Positions 1 to 7,929 of a DNA stretch of 64,000 nucleotides are shown here, piece by piece. Where the stretch lies: contig JBKEEF010000004.1 of assembly GCA_047975765.1 (NCBI GenBank), positions 78,054-142,053 of the forward strand, given 5' to 3'. How positions within the stretch are numbered: position 1 is the stretch's first letter; each line of letters opens with the position of its first letter. Under the pieces are notes generated by a model. It had not been told where the DNA came from, did not search any database, and saw only the letters and a program-made list of their open reading frames with translations. This DNA comes from JAQWBS01 sp047975765 (GTDB taxonomy: Bacteria > Pseudomonadota > Alphaproteobacteria > RF32 > CAG-239). Made by a program: the position numbers and the translations under genes.

Positions 1-134
1 ACCCATAACTGATTATAGGTTAAAAGAAGAATAGACAGAATCACTAACATTCCACTAATGAGAGGTAAGTTTTTACTTTTTTCACGAAAAGAAATCTTTG
101 TAAAAGCTAGATATTTTGACAGAGTTTTATACAT
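1..134 (-). CDS. ABC-2 type exporter permease, N-terminal fragment running off the window
   Basis: Only the first 44 residues are inside the window. The ATG at 134-132 overlaps the TAA stop of the upstream ATPase (129-127), an arrangement typical of translationally coupled ABC-2 subunits. The visible protein starts MYKTLSKYLAF, has a basic cytosolic stretch to about residue 24, then enters a hydrophobic segment that would be the first membrane helix. The partner ATPase belongs to the family that pairs with six-helix ABC-2-like permeases (the COG4586/COG4587/COG3694 group), so the assignment rests mainly on context. The substrate is unknown. It reads leftward and is probably the second gene of the operon, with possibly another permease beyond the edge. 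Confidence 0.7.
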   Translation of the reverse strand, partial: MYKTLSKYLAFTKISFREKSKNLPLISGMLVILSILLLTYNQLW

Positions 135-1051
135 CTCTATTATATATCTCCTTGATAATCTCTTCCATAGGTGGATTCTCAATTGTGAAATCTATAATAC
201 TATTTTGCTTAAGAATCCTATCAATTGCTTTTTGAATAGGTTCTTTTTGTGTATTAACCTCGGTCGAGATTTTTTCTCCACTTTCAAGCGTAGCTTTAAT
301 ATATTTTTTATTGAGATGTTGTTCTTTTAAGTGGTTGATTGAGTTGTTAAAAATCAATTTACCTTTATTGATAATGATAACTCTATCACAAACTTTTTCC
401 ATGTCGTCCGTATCATGAGAAGTCAGAAGAAGTGTTGTTTCTTCATCAAGCGTTTGTTTTTTGATTAAGTCTCTGATAATGGCTTTTGCTGTGATATCCA
501 AGCCTATTGTTGGCTCATCAAGAAATAAAATTTTAGGATTATGTATAAGAGAAGCAACAATTTCACAACGCATTCTTTGTCCCAAAGAGAGAGACTTCGT
601 TGGATGGCTTAATAAATCTCTAATTTCAAATAGTTTAACCAGTTTTGAGATACGTCTTTTTAACTTGATTTCATCAATGTCATAAATTTTGCCAATTAAA
701 TAGAGACTGTCTTTGACAGGAAGGTTGTACCAGAGTTGAGAACGTTGACCAAAAACTGTTCCAATGTCATAGGCAAGTTTTTGTCTGTCTTCCCATGGCG
801 TTAGTCCTAGTATCTTTGCATTTCCAGATGTAGGGTGCAAAATTGAAGAAAGCATTTTAATTGTTGTTGATTTTCCAGCACCTTTTGGTCCGATAAAAGC
901 GACACGTTCACCTTTTTTTATGTCAAAAGAAACAGAATTTACAGCATTAATCGTTTTATATTCGTTGTTAAATAAACTAAAAAGTGATTTTTTTTGGCTT
1001 TTTTATGAGAAATTTTTTGCTCAGTTTATCAACTTCAATGATGTTATTCAT
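127..1051 (-). CDS. ABC-2 type transporter ATP-binding protein, frame broken at an A8 run
   Basis: This is the ATPase of an uncharacterised ABC-2 exporter. It shows Walker A (GPKGAGKSTT), the signature LSLGQRMR, Walker B (ILFLDEP) and the H-loop (LLTSHD). The phrase FGQRSQLWYNLP, just after the Walker A region, is characteristic of the COG4586 ATPases. The N-terminus (MNNIIEVDKLSKKF, ATG at 1051-1049) lies in a different frame from the remainder: the two join at eight consecutive A (minus strand, 995-988). Read literally, the first frame stops at 993-977 after KKPKKITF. Dropping one A restores KKPKKSLFSLFNNEYKT and a 307-residue protein without other damage. This could be a sequencing or assembly slip, a recent mutation, or slippage on poly-A that makes the protein in two registers. 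All catalytic motifs lie after the junction. Confidence 0.8.
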
Positions 1052-1145
1052 ATTTTTTTCCATTTTATACAAAAAAATCGATACTGCTGAAAGTCTTATA
1101 ATATAAGATGTTATAATCGATTTTGAATGTGCCTTTAGCACTTTT

Positions 1146-1175
1146 TTGAAAATAGTTCTTGTCAAAATATATAAA
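1146..1175 (+). promoter_or_regulatory. Probable sigma-70 promoter of acpP
   Basis: TTGAAA (1146-1151) is followed after 18 bases by TATAAA (1170-1175), about 70 bases upstream of the acpP start. It lies in the divergent gap between the ABC ATPase and acpP, where a rightward promoter is needed. Confidence 0.45.
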
Positions 1176-1246
1176 ATTATGCTAACTAGTCAATCACAGA
1201 TTTAAAACATCTGATGGTTTTATTTTAATTTTAAGAGGTTTATCAT

Positions 1247-1480
1247 ATGACTGATACAGCTAACCGCGTTAAGAAAATTGTTGCAGAACACCTTGGCGTT
1301 GAAGAATCAAAAGTAACAGAAACAGCTAGTTTCATCGACGATCTAGGCGCAGACAGCTTGGACACTGTTGAACTCGTAATGGCTTTTGAAGAAGAATTTG
1401 GTTGCGAAATCCCTGATGAAGCAGCAGAAAAAATTCTCACTGTTAAAGATGCTATCGACTATCTTTCTAAAAATGCTTAA
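1247..1480 (+). CDS. acpP: Acyl carrier protein
   Basis: This is the small acidic carrier that holds growing acyl chains as thioesters during type II fatty acid synthesis in the cytoplasm. The 77-residue length is normal. The phosphopantetheine attachment motif GADSLDT places the modified serine at residue 37. The protein is strongly acidic, as expected. AGAGG seven bases upstream supports the ATG. A terminator follows, and the next gene is fabF, the usual acpP-fabF order. Expression is probably high and mostly monocistronic because of the intervening hairpin. Confidence 0.98.
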   Translation: MTDTANRVKKIVAEHLGVEESKVTETASFIDDLGADSLDTVELVMAFEEEFGCEIPDEAAEKILTVKDAIDYLSKNA

Positions 1481-1510
1481 TTTTTAGTATAGTCTGGTAT
1501 GGATATGATG

Positions 1511-1540
1511 AAACTCGCTTGACAATAAGCGAGTTTTTTC
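1511..1540 (+). terminator. Rho-independent terminator after acpP
   Basis: A perfect 9-bp stem (AACTCGCTT at 1512-1520 pairing with AAGCGAGTT at 1527-1535) with a six-base loop is followed by a T run. It lies between acpP and fabF, so it probably sets a higher acpP level relative to fabF. Confidence 0.85.
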
Positions 1541-1582
1541 ATATAAAACAATGAATTTTATAAACTTTAATGAGGTAGATAC

Positions 1583-2860
1583 ATGAGAAGAGTGGTTATT
1601 ACCGGTTTGGGTATGCTTACTCCTTTTGGAAGAGGCGTTGAACATGGCTGGAAAAACATAATAGCGGGAAAATCCGGTATTAAGAAACTTCAAGGAATTG
1701 ATCTTAAAGATGTCTCAACTTCCATTGGTGGACAAGTTGTCTACGGTGAAGGTGAAAATGAATTTAATCCTGATACAGTCTTAGAACCAAAAGAACAAAA
1801 AAGAGTAGATAAGTTTATTCTGTTTGGTTTGGCAGCAGGTAAAGATGCTGTCGAAGATTCTGGATGGAAACCACAAACAGAAGAAGAAAAAGGCCGTTCG
1901 GGTGTGATGATGGGTGCTGGTATTGGTGGACTCCAAACGATTTATGAAAACTCTGTAATTTTTCACGAATCCGGAAGTCGCAAAATGTCTCCGTTTTTCA
2001 TCCCAGCATCTTTAATTAATTTGGTTTCTGGTCATCTTTCTATTGAATATGGCTACAAAGGTCCAAACCATGCTTGCGTGACAGCTTGCTCAACAGGAAC
2101 ACACGCAATTGGTGATGCTGCAGCAATTATTGCTCGTGATGATGCCGATGTTATGGTTGCAGGTGGTTCCGAGTCTGCAATTAATTCTTTAGGACTTGCT
2201 GGTTTCTCCAGACTTAAAGCAATTGCATCTAACTTTAATGACAATCCAGAGGCTGCTTCTCGTCCGTGGGACAAAGATCGTAGTGGTTTTGTTATGGGTG
2301 AAGGCGCTGGTGCGGTTGTTCTTGAAGAACTTGAGCATGCTAAAGCACGTGGTGCAAAAATTTATGCTGAAGTTGTTGGCTATGGAATGAGTGGTGACGC
2401 TTATCATATCACAGCTCCGGCTTCTGATGGTGATGGTGCATATCGTGCAATGAAAATGGCTGTTAGAAATGCAGAAAGAGATCATGGTCTTAAGCTTGAA
2501 GATATTGGTTATATCAATGCACATGGGACTTCAACACCTGTTGGTGATCCACAAGAGATTAAAGCTGTTAAAAGACTTTTTGAAGATAAAATTGATGGTG
2601 TTTCAATTTCTTCAACAAAATCTGCTATTGGTCACTTGCTTGGTGCTGCTGGTGCAGTTGAAGCTATTTTCGCAATCAAGGCAATTAACGAAGGTATTTG
2701 TCCTCCAACTTTGAACTTAGAAAATCCTGATGAAGAATTTGAAGGTTTGGATTTGGTTCCTTTGAAGGCAAAAAAGAAAGAATTGAAGGCTGCTATGTCA
2801 AACTCGTTTGGGTTTGGTGGTACAAACTCTTCAATCATTCTTAAAAAATACGAAGACTAA
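1583..2860 (+). CDS. fabF: Beta-ketoacyl-ACP synthase II
   Basis: This enzyme condenses malonyl-ACP with acyl-ACP in the elongation step of fatty acid synthesis. The 425-residue length is slightly above the family's usual 410-415. The thiolase-fold catalytic triad is visible: Cys169 in TACSTGTHA, His315 in NAHGTSTP and His352 in SAIGHLLGAAGA, with Lys347 just before. The C-terminal GFGGTN loop is intact. GAGG upstream of the ATG gives a normal ribosome binding site. It sits between acpP and mltG, a common order in proteobacteria, although pabC is not between them here. Confidence 0.97.
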   Translation: MRRVVITGLGMLTPFGRGVEHGWKNIIAGKSGIKKLQGIDLKDVSTSIGGQVVYGEGENEFNPDTVLEPKEQKRVDKFILFGLAAGKDAVEDSGWKPQTEEEKGRSGVMMGAGIGGLQTIYENSVIFHESGSRKMSPFFIPASLINLVSGHLSIEYGYKGPNHACVTACSTGTHAIGDAAAIIARDDADVMVAGGSESAINSLGLAGFSRLKAIASNFNDNPEAASRPWDKDRSGFVMGEGAGAVVLEELEHAKARGAKIYAEVVGYGMSGDAYHITAPASDGDGAYRAMKMAVRNAERDHGLKLEDIGYINAHGTSTPVGDPQEIKAVKRLFEDKIDGVSISSTKSAIGHLLGAAGAVEAIFAIKAINEGICPPTLNLENPDEEFEGLDLVPLKAKKKELKAAMSNSFGFGGTNSSIILKKYED

Positions 2861-2869
2861 ACAAAATTC

Positions 2870-2900
2870 ACTGAGGGGCTGAAAAGTCCCTCAGTTAGTT
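2870..2900 (+). terminator. Hairpin after fabF, weak terminator
   Basis: CTGAGGG (2871-2877) pairs with CCCTCAG (2888-2894), and three further pairs with one G-U extend the stem towards a GAAA-like loop. The T tract after it is interrupted (TTAGTTTTA). It probably attenuates read-through into mltG rather than stopping it fully. Confidence 0.5.
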
Positions 2901-2914
2901 TTAGGGGTTATATC

Positions 2915-3868
2915 TTGAAAAAAATATTTATCTTATTTCTACTCATTTGTGTTTCTGCCTCTGGAATTGTCTATCGCTGGGTGACTGAAAATGGTCCTTC
3001 TGAAGTTGAAAGCAGTATTGTTGTTTCTCGCGGGGAGAGTGTGAAATCTGTTGCTCAAGATATGAAGGCAGCAAGAATCATTGATAAGCCTTGGCTTTTT
3101 GTTTTGAGTGCACGTTTAAAAAAAATTGACCGTCGTCTTCGAGCAGGAGAGTATCTTTTTCCTAAACAAATCTCTTTACTTGGAGCTTTGGAAAAAATTG
3201 CTAAAGGGGATGTTTATTATCGAAAAGTGACCCTTTCTGATGGTCTCACAGTTAAGCAGATGTATGATATTATTAATAGTAATGAATATTTAACAGGTGA
3301 AATAACTGTTCCTGCAAAAGAAGGCTCAATGCTTCCTGAAACTTATAGCTTTATCCGAGGTGATACAAGAAATAGCGTGGTTATTCAGGCTAAGAAAGCA
3401 ATGAAAAAAGTTGTTGATGAAGCTTGGGAATATAATCTAAATCCTTCTCTCAAAAATAAAAAAGATATTTTGATTTTGGCATCTATCATTGAGAAAGAAA
3501 CGAGTATTGCAGATGAACGTCGAATTGTTTCATCTGTTTTTTCAAATCGTCTTAAAAAAGGGATGCGCCTACAAGCCGATCCAACAATCATCTATGCAAT
3601 TACAGATGGTTATGGTGTATTGGGTAGAAAGCTTACAAAACCAGATATGAAGATGGAGAGTCCATATAATTCTTATCTTTATGCAGGGCTTCCGCCAACC
3701 CCAATTTGCAATCCAGGAAAAGCTTCCATTGAAGCAGCGACAAATCCTGAGGACACAAAATTTCTCTATTTTGTTGCAGATGGAGAAGGAGGACACAGTT
3801 TCTCTCAAGATTATGGTAAGCATCAGGAAAATATAAAGACGTGGGTCAAAAAAATCCGCTCTAAATAA
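2915..3868 (+). CDS. mltG: Endolytic murein transglycosylase MltG, TTG start
   Basis: This inner-membrane lytic transglycosylase cleaves nascent glycan strands and is thought to set glycan chain length. The 317-residue protein has an N-terminal membrane anchor (about residues 3-20), a LysM-like segment and a YceG domain. The catalytic glutamate is Glu193 in ASIIEKETS, and the conserved MESPYNSY...GLPPTPICNPG block follows around residues 247-268. The start is TTG: AGGGG lies seven bases upstream and the next in-frame ATG would remove the membrane anchor. It follows fabF as in many proteobacteria. The last codons (AAAATCCGCTCTAAA) resemble a segment repeated at about 3975 in the downstream intergenic region, so the 3' end may have been touched by a repeat. 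Confidence 0.95.
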   Translation: MKKIFILFLLICVSASGIVYRWVTENGPSEVESSIVVSRGESVKSVAQDMKAARIIDKPWLFVLSARLKKIDRRLRAGEYLFPKQISLLGALEKIAKGDVYYRKVTLSDGLTVKQMYDIINSNEYLTGEITVPAKEGSMLPETYSFIRGDTRNSVVIQAKKAMKKVVDEAWEYNLNPSLKNKKDILILASIIEKETSIADERRIVSSVFSNRLKKGMRLQADPTIIYAITDGYGVLGRKLTKPDMKMESPYNSYLYAGLPPTPICNPGKASIEAATNPEDTKFLYFVADGEGGHSFSQDYGKHQENIKTWVKKIRSK

Positions 3869-4268
3869 AACTAATACAGATTTTTCAAGTCAAAATTTTA
3901 GTCACGGACTTATATGTCCGCTCAAAAATTTTGCTCTCAAATTTTATTATTTTTTATATATATCGGATTTTTTACAAAAATCCGCTCTACGAAATAAAAA
4001 CTTATTCTGTGGACGATTGATACAGAATTTTCAGATATTTTATTCGGTCACGTACTTATGTGTACGCTCCTTCATAAAATCCCTCAATTCTTATCACTCG
4101 TCTCACATACCAAGTTTTTAAATGTTTCACTCAAAAAAATTTTTCTTCATTTCTTATTATTAGCCCCATTCTTCAAATTTTTGGAGTATGCGGTTCATAA
4201 TTCTAAATCTGTTATTTCTAACTGTCATTCCCAGCTTCAAATCTTTCATTTCCAACTTGATTGGAATT
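3869..4268 (+). repeat. Interspersed intergenic repeat, copy 1 (diverged, two subunits)
   Basis: This roughly 400-base gene-free stretch contains two diverged subunits of a repeat also seen at about 15975 and 48563. Each has a short hairpin inside a CAC...GCTC frame: CGGAC/GTCCG at 3905-3909 and 3916-3920, and CGTAC/GTACG at 4051-4055 and 4062-4066. The right end carries a degenerate ATTCC...GGAAT palindrome (about 4248-4267) preceded by CTGTCATTCCCAGC. A direct repeat of AAAATCCGCTCTA links the mltG stop region with about 3975. I see no credible coding potential. Confidence 0.75.
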
Positions 4269-4299
4269 GATAATGATTAGTTGTTACTTTTCTTATTGA

Positions 4300-4372
4300 T
4301 TGACAAGTTTAGTGAAAAATGATATTTTTGTCCAAACAATCATTATTAATCAAATTATTTAAGGTATCGCTT
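4300..4372 (+). promoter_or_regulatory. Promoter and AT-rich leader of the MBL-fold gene
   Basis: TTGACA (4300-4305), a 17-base spacer and TATTTT (4323-4328) form a clear promoter. The leader contains ATTATTAAT (4342-4350) followed by AAATTATTT (4352-4360). This is the element shared with the orphan genes elsewhere in the window. Unlike them it also has AAGG (4361-4364) as a ribosome binding site. Confidence 0.65.
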
Positions 4373-5143
4373 ATGAAAGTAACTATTCTTGGTTCTGGTT
4401 CTGCCTATGGCACGCCGATGGCTTTTAATAATTGGGGAGGGATTATCAACAAAGAAAATCCTAAAAACCAAAGAACTCGAGCTTCTGTTCTATTGGAAAC
4501 AGAAGGTAAGACATTCTTGTTTGATATGGGTCCAGATTTTCGCCAACAAATGAATCAAAATAATGTTCAGACGTTGGATTCAATCTTCATTACTCATCCT
4601 CATTATGACCATATTGGCGGTTTGGGTGATTTATGGAGAGCGGCGCATCTTTTGAAAAAGATTCTCTTTGTAAATTGCTCTAAGAAAACGTTGGATGTGA
4701 TTAAGAAAAATAATGCTTATATGTTCGATCATAGCTATGAAGATGGGAGTAATCATGTCTTCTGGTCAACGATTAAACAATATCAAAGCTTCATCACTCA
4801 TGATGTTTCTTTTTTACCTTTTCCAGCCAAACACAAAGAAATGACAAGCACAGGTTTTCGCCACAGAGGTTTTGCTTATCTGACAGATTGGGAGGAGTTG
4901 AATCTTAAATCTAGGTCTTTACTGAAGAATTTGGATTTCCTTGTCCTTGAATGTAATAACGGAACTCAAAAATTGCAAAATGGGCATTCAAATCTTAATT
5001 TATGTTTAGAGTTGATTGCTGAAGTTAAGCCAAAAAGAACGGTGCTCACGCACATTTCAGCAAGAGTTGATCATGATGAATTATCTTCAATGCTTCCGGA
5101 TGATGTTGAAGTAGGCTATGATGGGATGGTCATTGAATTTTAA
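4373..5143 (+). CDS. MBL-fold metallohydrolase, PhnP/phosphodiesterase-like
   Basis: This is a single-domain metallo-beta-lactamase-fold hydrolase of 256 residues. The start LKVSL-MKVTILGSGSAYGTP is taken at the ATG at 4373, which has AAGG eight bases upstream; an upstream in-frame ATG has no ribosome binding site. The metal motif THPHYDHIGG gives His75, His77, Asp79 and His80. A later GHSNLNL and a C-terminal THISARVDHDEL supply further expected ligands. The N-terminal LGSGSAYGTP loop is typical of the PhnP/cyclic phosphodiesterase-like group that often sits beside tatD in alphaproteobacteria. No tatD is present here. The true substrate cannot be told from sequence; a cyclic phosphate ester is the best guess. 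Confidence 0.85.
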   Translation: MKVTILGSGSAYGTPMAFNNWGGIINKENPKNQRTRASVLLETEGKTFLFDMGPDFRQQMNQNNVQTLDSIFITHPHYDHIGGLGDLWRAAHLLKKILFVNCSKKTLDVIKKNNAYMFDHSYEDGSNHVFWSTIKQYQSFITHDVSFLPFPAKHKEMTSTGFRHRGFAYLTDWEELNLKSRSLLKNLDFLVLECNNGTQKLQNGHSNLNLCLELIAEVKPKRTVLTHISARVDHDELSSMLPDDVEVGYDGMVIEF

Positions 5144-5158
5144 TTCAATTAAATGAAC

Positions 5159-5186
5159 AAAAAGAGTGCTATATAACACTCTTTTT
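5159..5186. terminator. Bidirectional terminator
   Basis: AAAAAGAGTG (5159-5168) pairs with CACTCTTTTT (5177-5186) around an eight-base loop, with A and T runs on both sides. It separates the convergent MBL-fold and ybjN genes and can serve both. Confidence 0.85.
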
Positions 5187-5187
5187 T

Positions 5188-5679
5188 TTATGCCATGCCA
5201 ACAGTTACCATATTCATCGGGTAAAGTGCTTGTTCGGGTTCAATCCCTTTGGTTAAAACAGCTTTGAAAATAGGATGCATTCTTTCGCACTCTTTAATGG
5301 CAATGTTGATGATTTGAGAAATCTTATCTGGGCTTATATCTTCGTTTTTATCAAGCAAAATAGAATGTTTAAAAACAGGCATATTCTGCTCTTTCCAATA
5401 TGAAAAATGACCAAGCCACAAATCTTCATTTGCAAGAGCAAGAAGTTCAAAAACTTTTCCGTTGTGAGGTGCTACATTTTCAACGTCCATTAGGCAAGAA
5501 AGGTGAAGACACTTGATGTGCTCTTCCCAAGCAAAAAATAGGAGCATATTATCCCATTTGCCTTGAACTTCGACAGCAATCTCATTAATACCCCTTCTTT
5601 CTAGCTCATATGACTGAGTGTTGAAGATGTCTTCGACAAGGTCAATTGGGTTAGATTTTAGAGCATAAGCCAATTCCAT
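5188..5679 (-). CDS. YbjN domain-containing protein
   Basis: This 163-residue cytosolic protein belongs to the alphaproteobacterial branch of the YbjN family, recognisable from NPIDLVEDIF at the N-terminus and the WDNMLLFFAWEEHIKCLHLS strand region (residues 43-62). YbjN proteins have a type III secretion chaperone-like fold. In E. coli, YbjN is linked to stress tolerance and motility, but the molecular role is not settled. No signal peptide or membrane segment is seen. It faces the MBL-fold gene across a shared terminator and is divergent from lgt. Function beyond the family name is unknown. Confidence 0.8.
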   Translation of the reverse strand: MELAYALKSNPIDLVEDIFNTQSYELERRGINEIAVEVQGKWDNMLLFFAWEEHIKCLHLSCLMDVENVAPHNGKVFELLALANEDLWLGHFSYWKEQNMPVFKHSILLDKNEDISPDKISQIINIAIKECERMHPIFKAVLTKGIEPEQALYPMNMVTVGMA

Positions 5680-5926
5680 AAGTTTTTCCGTAAATCAACA
5701 ATAAAAATTACAACTTGAAATAACATAGCAGTGTGATGACTCTTAAGACAACATTCTTCACAAAGTTTTCCACTTTATTTTTATTAAATATTTTTATATT
5801 TAAAAAAGATATTGAAAATCAATATGTTAGTTTTTTGCTGACAAATGTCTATTTTTTATGTGTGGATTATTTTTTATAATTTTATATACTGTCGATAATT
5901 TTGGTTTTGAAATAAGGGTAAAGAAA

Positions 5927-6727
5927 ATGATAGGTTTAGATTTTCCTCAGATATCTCCAATAATGTTTTCCATTGGACCTCTTGCAATTAGATGGTATTC
6001 AATGGCATATTTGGCTGGGATTTTGATTGGCTGGTTCATTGTGAGTAAATATGTGAAGAAATATGACATTGGCTTCACAAAGACTGATTTGGAAGACTTG
6101 GCTTTTTATGTGACTTTGGGTGTGGTCTTGGGCGGCAGACTTGGTTATGTATTCTTTTATGGTGGTGAAGAAAATCTTTTCTTTAAAAACCCTCTTCATA
6201 TTTTTGAAATTTGGAAAGGTGGGATGTCTTTCCACGGAGGTATCATAGGCGTGATTACTGCGATTTATATTTATGCTAGAAACCGTAAATTTTCTTTTTT
6301 CAAAGTTTCAGATTTAGTTTGTTTAGTTGTTCCAATTGGTATTTTGTTTGGAAGAATTGCAAACTTCATCAATGATGAACTATGGGGAAGAGTTACAAAC
6401 GTGGCATGGGCAGTTAAATTTCCTAATGGTGGATATTTACCTCGTCACCCTTCACAACTCTATGAATCGTTCCTTGAAGGCTTTGTAATGCTCATTGTAC
6501 TTAATTTGCTTTGGAGAAAACAATATATTCGTGAGAGACACGGAATTATCTCTGCCTTATTTGTTCTTCTCTACGCTTTGTTTAGAGCTTTTGTTGAGCA
6601 ATATCGTGAACCAGATGCACAAATTGGCTTTTTGTTTGGACATATCACCATGGGCCAACTTTTATCTGTTCCATTTGTTTTAGTTGGTCTTTATGTGATT
6701 TATAAAAAAACTAGGCCTTTGAAGTGA
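5927..6727 (+). CDS. lgt: Prolipoprotein diacylglyceryl transferase
   Basis: Lgt moves a diacylglyceryl group from phosphatidylglycerol to the lipobox cysteine of prolipoproteins, the first step of lipoprotein maturation, and is an integral inner-membrane protein. The start is the ATG at 5927, with AAGGG eight bases upstream. The protein is 266 residues with about seven membrane helices. The catalytic His103 (MSFHGGIIG) and the signature GRIANFINDELWGR (Arg143, Asn146, Glu151) are intact. It would process the lipoproteins encoded at 19323, 24840 and 46391. Its 3' end overlaps the convergent GGDEF gene by 17 bases. Confidence 0.97.
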   Translation: MIGLDFPQISPIMFSIGPLAIRWYSMAYLAGILIGWFIVSKYVKKYDIGFTKTDLEDLAFYVTLGVVLGGRLGYVFFYGGEENLFFKNPLHIFEIWKGGMSFHGGIIGVITAIYIYARNRKFSFFKVSDLVCLVVPIGILFGRIANFINDELWGRVTNVAWAVKFPNGGYLPRHPSQLYESFLEGFVMLIVLNLLWRKQYIRERHGIISALFVLLYALFRAFVEQYREPDAQIGFLFGHITMGQLLSVPFVLVGLYVIYKKTRPLK

Positions 6728-7883
6728 TATTTTGAGAAAACTTATTTGTTTGTTCCAATGCCTTGCGAGTTCTGACTAAAACTTCATAGGCATTGGCATC
6801 ACTTCTTTTTTTCTCTGAAATGCCGGCAGAAACAGTGAGCTTAATTGGTTTCTTTCTTTGGCTCAAAATAAACTCAGCTCCTGCAATTTTTCTGCGAATG
6901 TCTTCAATTTTATTGAATGCTTCGTCTTTTGTTTCATTCTTAAAAACGATAACAAATTCATCAACAGCATAACGATAAATTTCGTTTTCAGTGTCTGCTT
7001 CATCAATTAGTTGACTTATCATCATAATTAAATCTTTGACTTCATGTCTTCTAAAAATTTTATTCATTCTTAAGAAATCATCAATGCAGATAATGCCAAT
7101 GCAATATTTGAGAGGAAGGTGTTTTGAATTGATGATGAAGGAGTTTCGGCTTAGAAGTTCAGTGAGGTCATCGTAATATGTCGTGTGAAAAATTTCATAG
7201 CAAACAGCAACAAAGATAGATATAACTGCTGCAAAAAACATCATTGTTAAAGCAGAAGAATTATCAGAATATATTAATCCAAAAACAACTTCAATATATG
7301 CAAAAAGCAAGTAAGAAGGAATGATTTTTCCATCCGTAGATGCTTTGAAAAGGATTATAATTCCACAGACAAGGCTGATAAGAAAACTCATATCAGAATA
7401 AGTTAGTGTTGCTGATGAGATATAGTTCCAGCTTAGGCTATGATTATTGGAGAAATGTTCAAATAAGCTGAGTTCAACAAGAAAGCCCAGTAAAACATAT
7501 AAGTTTTCTTTAGAGAAAAATTTGCGTGGTGGTAAAAGATAGAAAATAAGTAAATTGACAGGAAGTAAAACACAAATATTTTGGTAAGTGAAATCATAAA
7601 CATATTCGCCCACCCCAATTCTTTTGAGATTATTGATAATCATATAAGACATCAGAATGCTGATGATAAAAAAGAGTGGTTTATTTCGGTTGAAATAGCC
7701 TAAAACCATGATAGAGATAAAACCAAGAACATAGATACTCCAGTGAAAAATTTCCATATAAAAAGGCGAAATTGTTTCCAAGATATAATAGCTGATAATA
7801 GAAAAAACCATAATCAGGCATGGGATTATGGAATGTGCCGTCAATGGCAGAATGTTGGCCAAATTTTTAAAAAATTGTAGCAA
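6711..7883 (-). CDS. Membrane protein with degenerate GGDEF domain (AVDEF)
   Basis: The first 230 or so residues hold about eight hydrophobic helices, and the rest is a GGDEF domain starting at YYDDLTELLSRNSF (residues 236-249). The active-site loop reads YAVDEF (AVDEF at 306-310) in place of GGDEF. The two glycines needed to bind GTP are lost, so diguanylate cyclase activity is doubtful. No RxxD inhibitory site is seen at the usual place. The fold may act as a c-di-GMP or GTP sensor, or as a protein partner. The start is TTG at 7883 with AGGAG nine bases upstream. The start codon and the overlap with lgt at the 3' end are the only oddities in layout. Confidence 0.8.
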   Translation of the reverse strand: MLQFFKNLANILPLTAHSIIPCLIMVFSIISYYILETISPFYMEIFHWSIYVLGFISIMVLGYFNRNKPLFFIISILMSYMIINNLKRIGVGEYVYDFTYQNICVLLPVNLLIFYLLPPRKFFSKENLYVLLGFLVELSLFEHFSNNHSLSWNYISSATLTYSDMSFLISLVCGIIILFKASTDGKIIPSYLLFAYIEVVFGLIYSDNSSALTMMFFAAVISIFVAVCYEIFHTTYYDDLTELLSRNSFIINSKHLPLKYCIGIICIDDFLRMNKIFRRHEVKDLIMMISQLIDEADTENEIYRYAVDEFVIVFKNETKDEAFNKIEDIRRKIAGAEFILSQRKKPIKLTVSAGISEKKRSDANAYEVLVRTRKALEQTNKFSQNITSKA

Positions 7884-7929
7884 TTGAAAAGTCTCCTCAA
7901 AAAATTAGGGAGAGCATAGCATGAAATTG

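Noticed and set aside
4058..4270. Short gene within the first intergenic repeat
   Set aside because: It has no ribosome binding site and corresponds to repeat sequence that is not conserved in frame between copies.
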